Shown here: positions 25,261 to 34,644 of the stretch, one piece after another
Position numbering within the stretch: position 1 is the stretch's first letter
Layout of the letters: each line of letters opens with the position of its first letter
Assembly: GCA_023663915.1 (NCBI GenBank)
Contig: JAMPGN010000001.1
Span: 1-64,000 of the forward strand
Reading direction: 5' to 3'
Source: Eubacterium sp.
GTDB taxonomy: Bacteria; Bacillota_A; Clostridia; Lachnospirales; Lachnospiraceae
Length of the DNA stretch: 64,000 nt
Position numbers and translations under genes: made by a program
Notes under the pieces: generated by a model
Seen by the model: only the letters and a program-made list of their open reading frames with translations
The model's database searches: none
What the model was told of the DNA's origin: nothing

Positions 25261-26928
25261 ATGCAGGAGAAAATAGGCAGTATAATCTTAGATGATGAAT
25301 TCTATAGTGGTGAGGATTTATATTCAGATGGCAGCATAGAGGATCGAATTTTAGATATATGTAAGCAGCAGAAGCAGGATGAAGTATTGCGGATGAGCAG
25401 TGAGTGGCCGATTTTATACCATTTGTCGGACATAAGGGAAAACCTTTTGGAATGGTATCCTTTTACGAAACAGGATGATGTTCTGGAAATTGGTGCCGGC
25501 TGTGGTGCAATAACGGGGCTTTTGAGTAGGAAAGCAAAATCTGTTACCTGTGTGGAATTATCGAAAAAAAGATCTTTGATTAATGCTTATAGGAATCAAA
25601 ATTGCGATAATGTTACAATTATGCTTGGAAATTTTGAAGATATAAAATTGCAAAAGAAGTTTGATTATATTACCCTGATCGGCGTATGGGAGTATTCTGG
25701 ATTATATGTAAAGGGGGATAATCCCTATTTAACAATGATAGAGAAATTAAAGAAATTTCTTAAAACGCATGGGAAGATTATTATAGCTATAGAGAATAAA
25801 GTGGGATTAAAATATTGGAATGGTGCGCCTGAAGACCATACAGGCAGGCTGTACAGTGGGATTAACGATTACATTGGTGAGAAAAACATTCGTACATTTT
25901 CAAGGCAGGAGATTATGGAACTGCTGCATGAGGCAGGCTTTACAAAATCAAGCTTCTATTATCCGATGCCCGATTATAAGCTGCCTGATACAATTTATTC
26001 GGATAACAGACTTCCGCAGACGGGTGATATACGTTGTTATAGAAGTGATTACAGTGCCTGCAGACTTTATAATTTTTATGATGCGACGGTATATGACCAA
26101 ATCTGTAGGGATAATATGTTTTCCTATTTTGCCAATTCATTTTTAGTGGTATGCGGCGAAAGAGAAGAATATTGCGAATTTGCAAAGTATTCAAGGGAAC
26201 GCAGAACCGAATTCAAAATTGCTACTGAAATCAGAAATGTAGATGGTAAGAAATACGTAGTAAAAAAGGCATTATGTGAAGAGGCATTGAGACATATTCT
26301 TGAGATGAAGGATATGGAAGAAAAATGGAATGGTATGTTACCAAATGTTTCATATATGGCAGGCGAACTGGTAAATAATGAATATATTGTTTCATATGTA
26401 GATGGGATAGATCTTGATTCCTATTTATATACATGGAGGAATGATGCAGCACATTTTATAGAACATGTACAGAATATCATAGGGAGTTATCTGACTCCGA
26501 ATGAGAAAGATATGATAGATTTTGAGGGTACGAAAGAGTATGAAGCTGTATTCGGCAGTAATTATCCGCAAAAGGCCCGAAGTTTAAAGGTTACAAATAT
26601 TGACTGTCTATTCTCAAATTTTAAGCTGACAGGAGATGGCAAGGTATATAATTTTGATTACGAATGGGTTTTTGAATTTCCTATTCCATATAAATATGTC
26701 TTGTGGAGGGCATTGAGGCAACTATATATTAAATATTTGGTATATCTTAAAAACCAGATTTCAGAGCGTGATTTTTTAGGGCGATTTGGGATTGACGAGG
26801 ATAGTATGCTGATATTTGGAAAAATGGAGAAAAATTTTGCAGAATATGCATTCGGAAAAGATTATAGGGATAAATACTTGTCCAATTATAAAAAGAATGC
26901 TTTTATGCAAAGTATAAGATGGGTATAA
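25261..26928 (+). CDS. SAM-dependent methyltransferase fused to a kinase-like domain (WbdD-like layout)
   Basis: 555 residues. Residues about 65-250 are a class I methyltransferase with motif I VLEIGAGCGAITG (about 74-86). Residues about 315-520 look like a small protein-kinase-fold phosphotransferase: a strand Lys in VVKKAL (about 333), an EE helix, a hinge with YVDGIDLDSYL, a catalytic-loop-like IDCLFSN (Asp-x4-Asn) and NFDYEW in place of DFG. E. coli WbdD has the same order, phosphorylating and methylating the end of the O9a polymannan to stop growth. A chain-end capping role here is inference. The WbdD coiled coil is not evident. It could also be two unlinked activities. Confidence 0.65.
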   Translation: MQEKIGSIILDDEFYSGEDLYSDGSIEDRILDICKQQKQDEVLRMSSEWPILYHLSDIRENLLEWYPFTKQDDVLEIGAGCGAITGLLSRKAKSVTCVELSKKRSLINAYRNQNCDNVTIMLGNFEDIKLQKKFDYITLIGVWEYSGLYVKGDNPYLTMIEKLKKFLKTHGKIIIAIENKVGLKYWNGAPEDHTGRLYSGINDYIGEKNIRTFSRQEIMELLHEAGFTKSSFYYPMPDYKLPDTIYSDNRLPQTGDIRCYRSDYSACRLYNFYDATVYDQICRDNMFSYFANSFLVVCGEREEYCEFAKYSRERRTEFKIATEIRNVDGKKYVVKKALCEEALRHILEMKDMEEKWNGMLPNVSYMAGELVNNEYIVSYVDGIDLDSYLYTWRNDAAHFIEHVQNIIGSYLTPNEKDMIDFEGTKEYEAVFGSNYPQKARSLKVTNIDCLFSNFKLTGDGKVYNFDYEWVFEFPIPYKYVLWRALRQLYIKYLVYLKNQISERDFLGRFGIDEDSMLIFGKMEKNFAEYAFGKDYRDKYLSNYKKNAFMQSIRWV

Positions 26929-26974
26929 AAGTAGAGTACTTGGATATTGACATGCGGATGAGGAGGAGTATGCT

Positions 26975-28135
26975 TTGGATAAGCGTGGAGCTGTAGATAC
27001 AGTTATGGGTGGTGGTCATTGGAAAATGCCTAAAATTATAACTTTTTATCTGCCGCAATATCACAGGATACCGGAAAATGACCTCTGGTGGGGGGAGGGA
27101 TTTACCGACTGGGACAGTGCAAGGACAGCAAAGCCATTATTCAGGGGGCATTATCAGCCAAGGCTGCCTCGCAATGGTTATTTTTATAATCTTTTAGACA
27201 AAGATACCATGCTATGGCAGGCAGGGCTGGCAAAAAAAGCGGGAATATACGGTTTTTGTATTTATCATTATTGGTTTGGAGATAAGCAGCTTCTTGAGAA
27301 ACCTGCAGAAAACTTATTGAAGTGGAAAGATATTGATTTTCATTATTGTTTTTCGTGGGCAAATGAATCATGGATTGCGTCATGGAGCCGGTTAAAAGGA
27401 AACAGTTGGAATCAGAATGAGAGTGTTCATAACAGGAAGAATGCTGACGGCTGTTTGGCATTACAGAAATATGGCGGTAAAAATGAGTGGAAGGCACATT
27501 TTGAGTATCTGCTTCCTTTTTTCAAGGATGAAAGATATATCAAAAAAAATGGCAAACCAGTATTTATTATATATAGACCGCAGGATTTAAGGTGTTCTTC
27601 ACAAATGATTTCATATTGGAATGAATTGGCAGTAAAAAATGGATTAAAGGGAATTTATTTTATTGGAACAAACAGTGATTCGTCACAGAAAAAAAAGATG
27701 GATGCGGCGTTATTATATGAACCTGTTTATTCTATATTTCATGCCGAAAAATTGCAGAGGTTATTTATAAAATACATGAAGATGATAAACAGTGCTCTTG
27801 GAAAAGCCGGATTTGAGATACCGAAAATTGTCAGCTACAAAATGGTATGGAAAATGATACTGAATAGGAAAGCGGACAATGACACTTATTATGGCGGATT
27901 TGTGGATTTTGATACATCGCCCCGAAAGGGCAGACATGGTTATGTGTTCCATGGAGCGTCGCCAAAGCGATTTAAAAAATATTTCTCTGGATTATATAAT
28001 AAATCGGCAAAGGAAGGAAAAGATTTTGTATTCCTGACAGCATGGAATGAGTGGGGGGAAGGGGCATATTTAGAGCCTGACTGCAGATATGGATTCCAGT
28101 ATCTGGCTGCAGTGAGAGATATAGTGAGAAAATGA
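26975..28135 (+). CDS. WbsX-family (GH99-like) glycan protein
   Basis: 386 residues from TTG 26975, which is 8 bases after GGAGG; ATG 27005 is the alternative. The sequence shows FYLPQYHRIPENDLWWGEG, FTDWDSARTAKPLF, YGFCIYHYWF and FSWANESW, then the closing TAWNEWGEGAYLEPD, all hallmarks of WbsX/GH99-like proteins of O-antigen and capsule loci. They are usually listed as glycosyltransferases but the fold is that of retaining alpha-mannan endohydrolases; the reaction is not settled. No signal peptide is present, so it works in the cytosol on precursors. Confidence 0.85.
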   Translation: MDKRGAVDTVMGGGHWKMPKIITFYLPQYHRIPENDLWWGEGFTDWDSARTAKPLFRGHYQPRLPRNGYFYNLLDKDTMLWQAGLAKKAGIYGFCIYHYWFGDKQLLEKPAENLLKWKDIDFHYCFSWANESWIASWSRLKGNSWNQNESVHNRKNADGCLALQKYGGKNEWKAHFEYLLPFFKDERYIKKNGKPVFIIYRPQDLRCSSQMISYWNELAVKNGLKGIYFIGTNSDSSQKKKMDAALLYEPVYSIFHAEKLQRLFIKYMKMINSALGKAGFEIPKIVSYKMVWKMILNRKADNDTYYGGFVDFDTSPRKGRHGYVFHGASPKRFKKYFSGLYNKSAKEGKDFVFLTAWNEWGEGAYLEPDCRYGFQYLAAVRDIVRK

Positions 28136-28188
28136 GCGATGGAGCAGTGTCATAAGAAGCATAGTATACAACAGTGAGGGAAAATAAC

Positions 28189-29328
28189 ATGCTAAAATTT
28201 GAGTATATTGATACAATCAAGTACGAGATCGGAAAGCCTAGGGCAATGTTTCTGCTGGCAGACACGGATGCCATGGAAGGGAAACGCATAGCAGTATTCG
28301 GTACAGGGTTGGAAGCTTTTATAATTGAGCGGTATTTGGAAACACGGGGGCTTGAGACAGAATGCTTTGTCAACAATGATCCTAAAATGGAAGGACGAGT
28401 CCTGTGTGGGAGACCAGTCAAGGCGCCGGGAAAGATTTGGGGACAGGACTTCTTTGTTGTAATTGCGATGGGTAACCCCAGATACTTGAACGAGGTATTG
28501 TGGCAGATTAAGGTCCATGGGGAGAAAACATATGCTGTGGCATTGATGGAGACTTATCATGCGTTCACAGAAGATGGAAAACTGTCAAAGCTGCAGGAGC
28601 TTACCATGCGTACAATTAGCCGTATCCTTTGCGATGGCAGAGATATTATACAGGTCATACATCCCATCATCAATGTCGGACCGGGTGGAAACATAATGTT
28701 TCCGTTTGATGAACTTTGCTGGTCCACGACATGGATGCATCATCTGCTGCAATGGTTTTACGATAATTATAGTGAGAAGGATTCCGAAGGAAAGAAAACC
28801 ATGCTCGAAATAGGACCGGGAAAAGGGCTTTTTTCTGCCGTTGTCCATAGCATGAACTCTGATATTCAAATAGAATGGCTGATGTTTGATATGGAAGAAA
28901 AGTCAGAGGAAGCTGTCGGGGGCAGGTATAATTGGTGGCCGGCTTCTATGTTTAAGACATATTATGGAATGATTGAGGAACCGGGCTATAGGATTAATAA
29001 GAAATTTGATATCATAGTAATGACCGAAGTCATGGAACATTTTTCAGCGAATCCCAAGGTGACTATATGCAAAATTGCGGATATGTTGAAGGAAAATGGA
29101 GAACTTTATTTATCGACTCCGGCATGGGGACACTTACCAATATATGATACATATGAGGATATTCCCGATTTTTCATCATTGGAAGAATATAAGGCGGCGT
29201 ATATCGGACATTCCTATCAGTATACAAGAGGTGAATTGGAAGAGATTATGGATGAGTGTGGATTGAAAATCGAAAGATATGCGTTGACAGAAGGAAATAA
29301 TCATAATTTGCTCGTAAAGCATAAATAG
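28189..29328 (+). CDS. Rossmann-like module fused to a SAM methyltransferase
   Basis: About 379 residues from ATG 28189, after GAGGG; GTG 28174 precedes the site. Residues about 25-125 are the recurrent module (IAVFGTGLEAFII, then CFVNNDPKMEG). Residues about 195-379 are a class I methyltransferase with motif I MLEIGPGKGLFSAV near 205 and the EVMEHFSANP and YLSTPAW segments typical of sugar methyltransferases. This is the same layout as the protein at 36821, with a different methyltransferase family. A sugar O- or N-methyl transfer is expected. Confidence 0.75.
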   Translation: MLKFEYIDTIKYEIGKPRAMFLLADTDAMEGKRIAVFGTGLEAFIIERYLETRGLETECFVNNDPKMEGRVLCGRPVKAPGKIWGQDFFVVIAMGNPRYLNEVLWQIKVHGEKTYAVALMETYHAFTEDGKLSKLQELTMRTISRILCDGRDIIQVIHPIINVGPGGNIMFPFDELCWSTTWMHHLLQWFYDNYSEKDSEGKKTMLEIGPGKGLFSAVVHSMNSDIQIEWLMFDMEEKSEEAVGGRYNWWPASMFKTYYGMIEEPGYRINKKFDIIVMTEVMEHFSANPKVTICKIADMLKENGELYLSTPAWGHLPIYDTYEDIPDFSSLEEYKAAYIGHSYQYTRGELEEIMDECGLKIERYALTEGNNHNLLVKHK

Positions 29329-29351
29329 AAAAGGGCTTGTAGGGTGAGAAA

Positions 29352-29894
29352 ATGAAAATCAATTGGATTAGAGTCGGTTATGATTTGCAGTATGTGATAC
29401 TTAATCTATTTATAAACAGAGTGCCATGTTGGACAATACGTAAATTGGTTTATCAAAAATGTGGCTTGCGGATAGGAAAGGATGCCCGAATTGGAATCGG
29501 AACAACTGTAATTTGTCCAAGGGGGATCAAAATTGGTGATAGATCAGTCATTAATGAGAATTGTGTTTTAGATGGAAGGGGCGGATTAGTAATCGGACAT
29601 GATACTTCTGTATCGATGTTCTCTAAGATGTTGTCTGCAACTCATAAACTGCATTCATCCCAATTTCAATATTTTACACAAAGGACAGTTGTAGGCAGTA
29701 ATGTTTGGATAGGTACCTCAGCAGTAATTTTAGATGGTTCAAAAGTTGCTGATTACGCGGTAGTTGGTGCGAATGCAACGGTAAAGGGTGTAGTGAAAAG
29801 GAAGTCAGTGGTAGTAGGAAATCCGGCAAGGGAAATTCAGGAGCGAAGATTAGATAAAAGCTATCGCTTGGAGTATAAAGCCTATTTTAGATAG
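29352..29894 (+). CDS. Hexapeptide-repeat O-acetyltransferase
   Basis: 180 residues. Left-handed beta-helix repeats run from about 38 to 165 (IGKDARIGIGTTV, IKIGDRSVINENC, VVGSNVWIGTSAVI, VVGANATVKGVV), with a loop holding the catalytic His (SATHKLHS, about residue 97). The layout and size match the WcaF/maltose acetyltransferase group, which transfers acetyl from acetyl-CoA to a sugar hydroxyl. A hydrophobic N-terminal segment may lie against the membrane. It follows the methyltransferase by 23 bases. The acceptor is unknown. Confidence 0.85.
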   Translation: MKINWIRVGYDLQYVILNLFINRVPCWTIRKLVYQKCGLRIGKDARIGIGTTVICPRGIKIGDRSVINENCVLDGRGGLVIGHDTSVSMFSKMLSATHKLHSSQFQYFTQRTVVGSNVWIGTSAVILDGSKVADYAVVGANATVKGVVKRKSVVVGNPAREIQERRLDKSYRLEYKAYFR

Positions 29895-29910
29895 GAGGAT
29901 AAAACTCAAA

Positions 29911-30981
29911 ATGATTGTTTTATTAGAGCCCGTATGCAGTGCATGGATTCATGAAGAAGTAAATGCTGGTTTTTTACAACTAATAATGAATAATAGTTCT
30001 GATGAAGAAGTGACGTATATTGGTGAAAAAAACCATCTACATTGTATCAAAAAAATTTATGATAATCCGCAGGTTCATTTTATAGTATTGAGTCGGTTTA
30101 TAGATTTTCATGCGGCGGATCTATATAAAAATTTATTTGAATACTTCAGATTATTATGCAGTGTCATGATAAGATGTAAACCAGATAAATTATTTGTATT
30201 ATGTGGTTATCGACCGTGTATTTTAGCGGTAGAGTTAGTGTCTATTTTATTTAGAAATGTAGAAATAAATTTGATTGTTCATGGGATGATAGAAGAAAAA
30301 AAAGGGCATAAAAAATCCTATGATAAATTATTTAAAATAGGAAATTCATGTAAAAGATTACGTTTTGTGTCATATAGTCCTTATTGCACAGGTCGTTATT
30401 GGAATATAAAAGAGGATAAGTTTGTTTTTTTACATCATCCGTATGTGAAGAGCAGTCAGCATACGCCCGCATCAAGAAAAAGCAAAGAGTCTAAGATTAT
30501 AATAGGAATCATTGGCGCATGCGCGAATGAAAAAGCTAAAAAATTGATTTCATTAGTTAATAAAAATGAGCTTATTAACGAATACGAATTTTGGGTTGCA
30601 TCTAAATTTGGTAAGAAATTTAAGAATCTAAAAAATGTAAAAGTGTTAGATTTAGAGTTTGAAAGAAAAAATATTGAAAAAATAATGTGTAGTATGAATT
30701 ATTTGCTTTTGCCGTATGGTAAGGATGAGTATATGTTGTCGGCATCGGGGGTTGTTTGGGATGCTGTGTCTAATAGAATTCCTTGCTTGATGTTAGATAG
30801 TAAATATTTTGCGTACTATATGCCATATAAAATTGGTTATCAGGCAGATAGTATAAAAGAGTTATGTGAAATTATATGTGACAGAATTCAAGAGGGCGGG
30901 GGCGGAAATGACACTTTCTTTGTTGGAATGGATCAGATAGATTGGGAGAATGAGAAAAAAATAAAATATCTACTGCAATAG
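29911..30981 (+). CDS. Probable GT-B-fold glycosyltransferase, divergent
   Basis: 356 residues. A first Rossmann half includes PDKLFVLCGYRPCIL and INLIVHGMIEEKKG; the second starts near residue 195 with IIIGIIGACANEKAKK. A late LLLPYGKDEYMLSASGVVWDAVSNRIP segment matches the donor-binding region of GT4-like enzymes (Ser-Gly-x-x-x-x-A). The usual Glu of EX7E is not obvious, so activity is less certain than for the neighbours. AGGAGG lies 11 bases before ATG 29911. It is strongly AT-rich compared with the next-but-one genes. Confidence 0.55.
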   Translation: MIVLLEPVCSAWIHEEVNAGFLQLIMNNSSDEEVTYIGEKNHLHCIKKIYDNPQVHFIVLSRFIDFHAADLYKNLFEYFRLLCSVMIRCKPDKLFVLCGYRPCILAVELVSILFRNVEINLIVHGMIEEKKGHKKSYDKLFKIGNSCKRLRFVSYSPYCTGRYWNIKEDKFVFLHHPYVKSSQHTPASRKSKESKIIIGIIGACANEKAKKLISLVNKNELINEYEFWVASKFGKKFKNLKNVKVLDLEFERKNIEKIMCSMNYLLLPYGKDEYMLSASGVVWDAVSNRIPCLMLDSKYFAYYMPYKIGYQADSIKELCEIICDRIQEGGGGNDTFFVGMDQIDWENEKKIKYLLQ

Positions 30982-31046
30982 TGGTATAATGAAAGAATGA
31001 TGAGGGCAGTGTTAGAAGGCATGTATAGCAGATGGGAGGAAGAAAA

Positions 31047-31703
31047 ATGGATACATCAAACTATTATAATAGAAAATATTATAATTGGCAAAAGTCGGTT
31101 GGGGAATTTGGAGGTAAAGCTAATTTATTTAAATTTGAAAAGTACATAGGAAAAACAAGTGATGTTCTTGATTTTGGATGCGGTGGAGGATATTTGCTTG
31201 CTAACATCAACACGCGGGGAAGAAAGATAGGGATTGAGGTAAATCCTGTAGCAAGGGCGGAGGCAGAGAAAAAAGGAATAGAATGTTTAGAAGATATAAC
31301 GAAGGTTGATGATGCAAGTGTGGATGTTTTGATTTCTAATCATGCTTTAGAGCATGTGGATAATCCTTGTTTCTATATCAATGAATTTAAAAGGGTTATT
31401 AGACCAAATGGGAAAATTGTGTTATGTGTACCACATGAAACGAATGGAAAGGTAAATTATAATGATTCAAATATGCATTTGTATACATGGAGTCCGCAGA
31501 ATTTATATAATTTATTGACTGTCAATGGATTTAAAGTAAATGAATGTCAAAGGCTGTGTCATGCATGGATACCAAATTGCAGGCAAATACAGGCATTAGT
31601 TGGATGGAATATCTTTCATAAGTTGTGCATTTTATATAGTAAAATGAAAAGGCAGTATCAGGTGATTGCGGTTGCCACAAAACGGAATCAGAGACGAAAA
31701 TAG
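31047..31703 (+). CDS. SAM-dependent methyltransferase
   Basis: About 218 residues from ATG 31047, preceded by GGGAGGAAG (an in-frame ATG at 31032 lies before the site). Class I fold: motif I VLDFGCGGGYLL near residue 40, the acidic end of strand 2 in GIEVNPVA, and motif post-I SNHALEHVDNP; IVLCVPHE is the strand 5 region. Size and motifs match small sugar or lipid methyltransferases (Methyltransf_11/23). It is the third intact methyltransferase in the island, so the final glycan is probably heavily methylated. Confidence 0.8.
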   Translation: MDTSNYYNRKYYNWQKSVGEFGGKANLFKFEKYIGKTSDVLDFGCGGGYLLANINTRGRKIGIEVNPVARAEAEKKGIECLEDITKVDDASVDVLISNHALEHVDNPCFYINEFKRVIRPNGKIVLCVPHETNGKVNYNDSNMHLYTWSPQNLYNLLTVNGFKVNECQRLCHAWIPNCRQIQALVGWNIFHKLCILYSKMKRQYQVIAVATKRNQRRK

Positions 31704-31729
31704 ATTGATTGGGAGATAATATTTATAAA

Positions 31730-32758
31730 ATGAGAAGAAAAGATAGAAATATTGTGGCTTTTTTTCCCTATTCCTTGTGTCAAACCTCGTATATTCACAC
31801 TATGCAGGGTTTCCTTGAAAGCAAATATGAAGTGATAGATTATTCTGATTTGCTGGATGAGATATATGATTTAAGGGAGATTAAAAGTATATATCTAAAT
31901 TGGGCTGAAAATGTATTTCAGGATAAAGATATCAGGCTGATAAAAAAGGCAAAAAGCTGTGGAGTAAAGATTGTATGGGTTTATCACAATAAAATTCCAC
32001 ATGATTCTGATAAAACAGATATGGCAATAAGGACTACCAGATTTCTGATCAAAATAAGCGATGTTATAATTGTCCATTCCCATCAAAGCATCGAAATTTT
32101 AAAACAATTTGAACCCAAATTGAAATATGAAAAAGTTAAATTTTTGGCGCATCCAGAATTTGTGGGCGATTACTTTGGATATGCGCAACCAGATGAAACA
32201 CCGAGGAATAAAGAACGGTTCCTTTTTGCGTTTTATAGCCAGCTTAGACCTTACAAAAATATTGAAATTCTTATTAACGCTTTTAACCGGCTTGATAAAT
32301 CATATGAATGTGAGTTGGTTATTGTGGGACAAGCTCCATCGAAAGAATATTTTAATTTACTGAAGGAGATGGCGCAGAATAATGACAAGATTACGCTTAC
32401 TGCTCAGTATATAAATTCGCTGGAGATGGCTGCTTATTTGGAACAGGCAGATATACTGGTGTTACCGTATAGCTATAAAAGCGTAATGAATTCGGGAACT
32501 ATGATTATGGCTTTTTCCTATAAAAGAACGGTTATTGTACCGGATATTTGTATGGCGAATGATTATGATGATTCTTTAATTTACAAATACACTTATGGCG
32601 ATGAGGAGAATCATATCCATGAGTTACATAAGAAAATGGAGATGGCATATAAAGACGGAAAAGAACGGTGCCGGGAAAAAGGAGAAAAGTTATATCATAT
32701 TGTAACGCAGGATAATGCAAAAAATAAAGTAAAAGAGGAATTGATTCGTATTGTATAG
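31730..32758 (+). CDS. GT4-like glycosyltransferase
   Basis: About 342 residues. The N-terminal half has VAFFPYSLCQTSYIHTM and IVWVYHNKIPHDS; the C-terminal half starts FLFAFYSQLRPYKNIEIL, with ELVIVGQAPS and a donor-site region VLPYSYKSVMNSGTMIMAFS. This is a GT-B enzyme of the family 4 group. The start is uncertain: ATG 31730 gives a normal length, while TTG 31709 lacks a ribosome site. It is followed at once by a membrane-anchored module protein (32769). Confidence 0.65.
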   Translation: MRRKDRNIVAFFPYSLCQTSYIHTMQGFLESKYEVIDYSDLLDEIYDLREIKSIYLNWAENVFQDKDIRLIKKAKSCGVKIVWVYHNKIPHDSDKTDMAIRTTRFLIKISDVIIVHSHQSIEILKQFEPKLKYEKVKFLAHPEFVGDYFGYAQPDETPRNKERFLFAFYSQLRPYKNIEILINAFNRLDKSYECELVIVGQAPSKEYFNLLKEMAQNNDKITLTAQYINSLEMAAYLEQADILVLPYSYKSVMNSGTMIMAFSYKRTVIVPDICMANDYDDSLIYKYTYGDEENHIHELHKKMEMAYKDGKERCREKGEKLYHIVTQDNAKNKVKEELIRIV

Positions 32759-32768
32759 GGATTGAGGT

Positions 32769-33278
32769 ATGATTTTATTTTTATGGATAGCCAGTTGTAT
32801 TGTATGCGCACTTCTGGGGTGTTATTTTGGTGATAGGAAGATCAAGAAAAAAGTGAGACCAATACTCTGCAAAAAAACTGAGCGGCAGATGGCATCTGAT
32901 TATAGAGCGGATTTATTATATAAATGGCTTGTTGCTGAAAAAAACAACATAAATATTTTATCTGTATTCAATAGTATTGAGACAGAGAATATAGGAATAT
33001 ATGGCTATGGGATTGTGGGAAAACAGTTAGCCAAGGAAATGAAAGATGCCCAAATTAAGATTACCTGTATGATTGACAGAAATGCACATAATATAGAATG
33101 TGATTATCCGATTTATACGTTAGATGATGAATTGCCGCAACTGGATATCATTATTGTTACCAGCATGAATTTGAATGAAATTAAGAATCATATGAAACAA
33201 GAAAACTGTAAAATAATTTTATTAAGAGACATGTTAGAATTAGCTATAGAACGAAAATGTGAGAACGCAGGAGAATGA
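32769..33278 (+). CDS. Membrane-anchored Rossmann-like module protein (1)
   Basis: 169 residues. Residues 3-20 form one membrane segment (hydrophobic, then GDRKIKKKVRP, positive-inside), so the soluble part should face the cytosol. After a linker with YKWLVAEKNNINIL the recurrent module follows from about residue 75: IGIYGYGIVGKQLAKEM, CMIDRNAH and a closing IILLRDMLE. No catalytic residues are seen. A role in holding enzymes at the membrane is inferred from the position between glycosyltransferases and from the same module on them. Confidence 0.6.
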   Translation: MILFLWIASCIVCALLGCYFGDRKIKKKVRPILCKKTERQMASDYRADLLYKWLVAEKNNINILSVFNSIETENIGIYGYGIVGKQLAKEMKDAQIKITCMIDRNAHNIECDYPIYTLDDELPQLDIIIVTSMNLNEIKNHMKQENCKIILLRDMLELAIERKCENAGE

Positions 33279-33408
33279 TTGGTATATATTGATATATGCA
33301 GATAATATTTGGATATTAGAAAAATAGAAATAAAATTAAGGCAAAAATATTATATAGACGCTGTGCAACGTCTTATGAAGAAATAGCACTGTTAGGGAAG
33401 GAATAAGC

Positions 33409-34644
33409 ATGAATATATTATACTTGAACCTTTATGATGAACTTGGCGGGGCAGAGAAAATATGTAATTTATTATATCGTCAATCCTCGAACGGGGATAA
33501 ACATTATCGTTTTGTATTAGCAGGAAACAAGAATAATGATAAAAATTCATATAGCTTATTTTCAATACATGTTTTTAAAGAAATCGAAAAAGATCTGATA
33601 GAATATGATTTATTAAAAAAAATAGTGAGAATATTGGCGTTGATGCGTATTGTGTGGATTATATTAGTGAAACGGATCGATGTGGTACATTTGCATAATA
33701 CGCATGATTATTTAATCAGTTGTAGAGGGATAAAAGTACTTTTAAAGTTTGTGCCTGTCGTGTGGACGCTTCATGATATGTGGTCTATGACCGGAGGCTG
33801 TATGTATTCAGCCAAATGTACCAAATGGAAAGACGGATGCAGAAACTGTAAGAGTTTCTCAGTATATCCGGCGTTGGTCAATGAGTTGACAGAAAGATTC
33901 TATTTACAGAAGAAAGCGTTATTTACAGAGAACCATTTATATCGAGTATGTCCGTCAAAATGGCTTTATAACATGATAAAGGACAGTGGGATAGGGGTCA
34001 AAAATTTGCTCTGGATACCAAATGGTGTTGACATAGAAACTTTTCGGAGGATTGATAAGAAAACAGCGCGAAGGAAGCAGCATTTGAGCGAAAATAAAAA
34101 ATATTTGTTATTTGTTGCTGCATCAATAAATAATATATTGAAAGGCATGAATTACTTATTAGATGCGGTTAAGATGCTTAATGATGTGAAGGATTTAGAG
34201 ATTTTAGTTATAGGGAATACGAAGCATAAAATTTCAGCAGGCGGAATACCTGTTCATAGGCTGGGATATATTTCGGATGAAAAAGTATTAAATGAAATAT
34301 ATGCAGCAGCAGACTTATATATTCTTCCGAGCATAGCAGAGAATTTTCCGTGTACTACTTTAGAGGCTATGGCGTCGGGGACGCCGGTTGTTGCATTCAT
34401 GGTTGGAGGCATTATTGAGCAATTGGATGAGGAATCGGGGTTTTTGGTAGGTGAGTCTGGTGAGTCTTTATCGAGGGAATTAGCAAGGAAGATTAGAATG
34501 GCATTATCAGATCAAGAAAGGTTAGGTGATATTTCGGAGAAGGCTTATAGAAGGAGCGTGAATTTATTCTCAGCTGATAGCATGAATGCTAAGTATAGAA
34601 CTTTGTATAAAAAAGTCTTAAAGAAATATAGGAGTTTCAGATGA
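33409..34644 (+). CDS. GT4-family glycosyltransferase
   Basis: 411 residues. NILYLNLYDELGGAEKI, VVWTLHDMWSMTGGC, LWIPNGVD, ILPSIAENFPCTTLEAMASG and PVVAFMVGG are all standard GT4 segments, and the CMYSAKC/KDGCRNCKS cysteines are the cluster found in a subgroup of capsule GT4 enzymes. The donor-site Glu lies in TTLEAMASG. GGGAAGGAATAAG precedes ATG 33409; the 130 bases before it hold no gene. The stop overlaps the next start (ATGA). Confidence 0.9.
   Translation: MNILYLNLYDELGGAEKICNLLYRQSSNGDKHYRFVLAGNKNNDKNSYSLFSIHVFKEIEKDLIEYDLLKKIVRILALMRIVWIILVKRIDVVHLHNTHDYLISCRGIKVLLKFVPVVWTLHDMWSMTGGCMYSAKCTKWKDGCRNCKSFSVYPALVNELTERFYLQKKALFTENHLYRVCPSKWLYNMIKDSGIGVKNLLWIPNGVDIETFRRIDKKTARRKQHLSENKKYLLFVAASINNILKGMNYLLDAVKMLNDVKDLEILVIGNTKHKISAGGIPVHRLGYISDEKVLNEIYAAADLYILPSIAENFPCTTLEAMASGTPVVAFMVGGIIEQLDEESGFLVGESGESLSRELARKIRMALSDQERLGDISEKAYRRSVNLFSADSMNAKYRTLYKKVLKKYRSFR

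Noticed and set aside
33279..33408. Further copy of the promoter-leader element before the GT4 gene
   Set aside because: The stretch contains tatatattgatata-like sequence and a weak hairpin, but neither GCATGGATGC nor a spaced hexamer pair is present.
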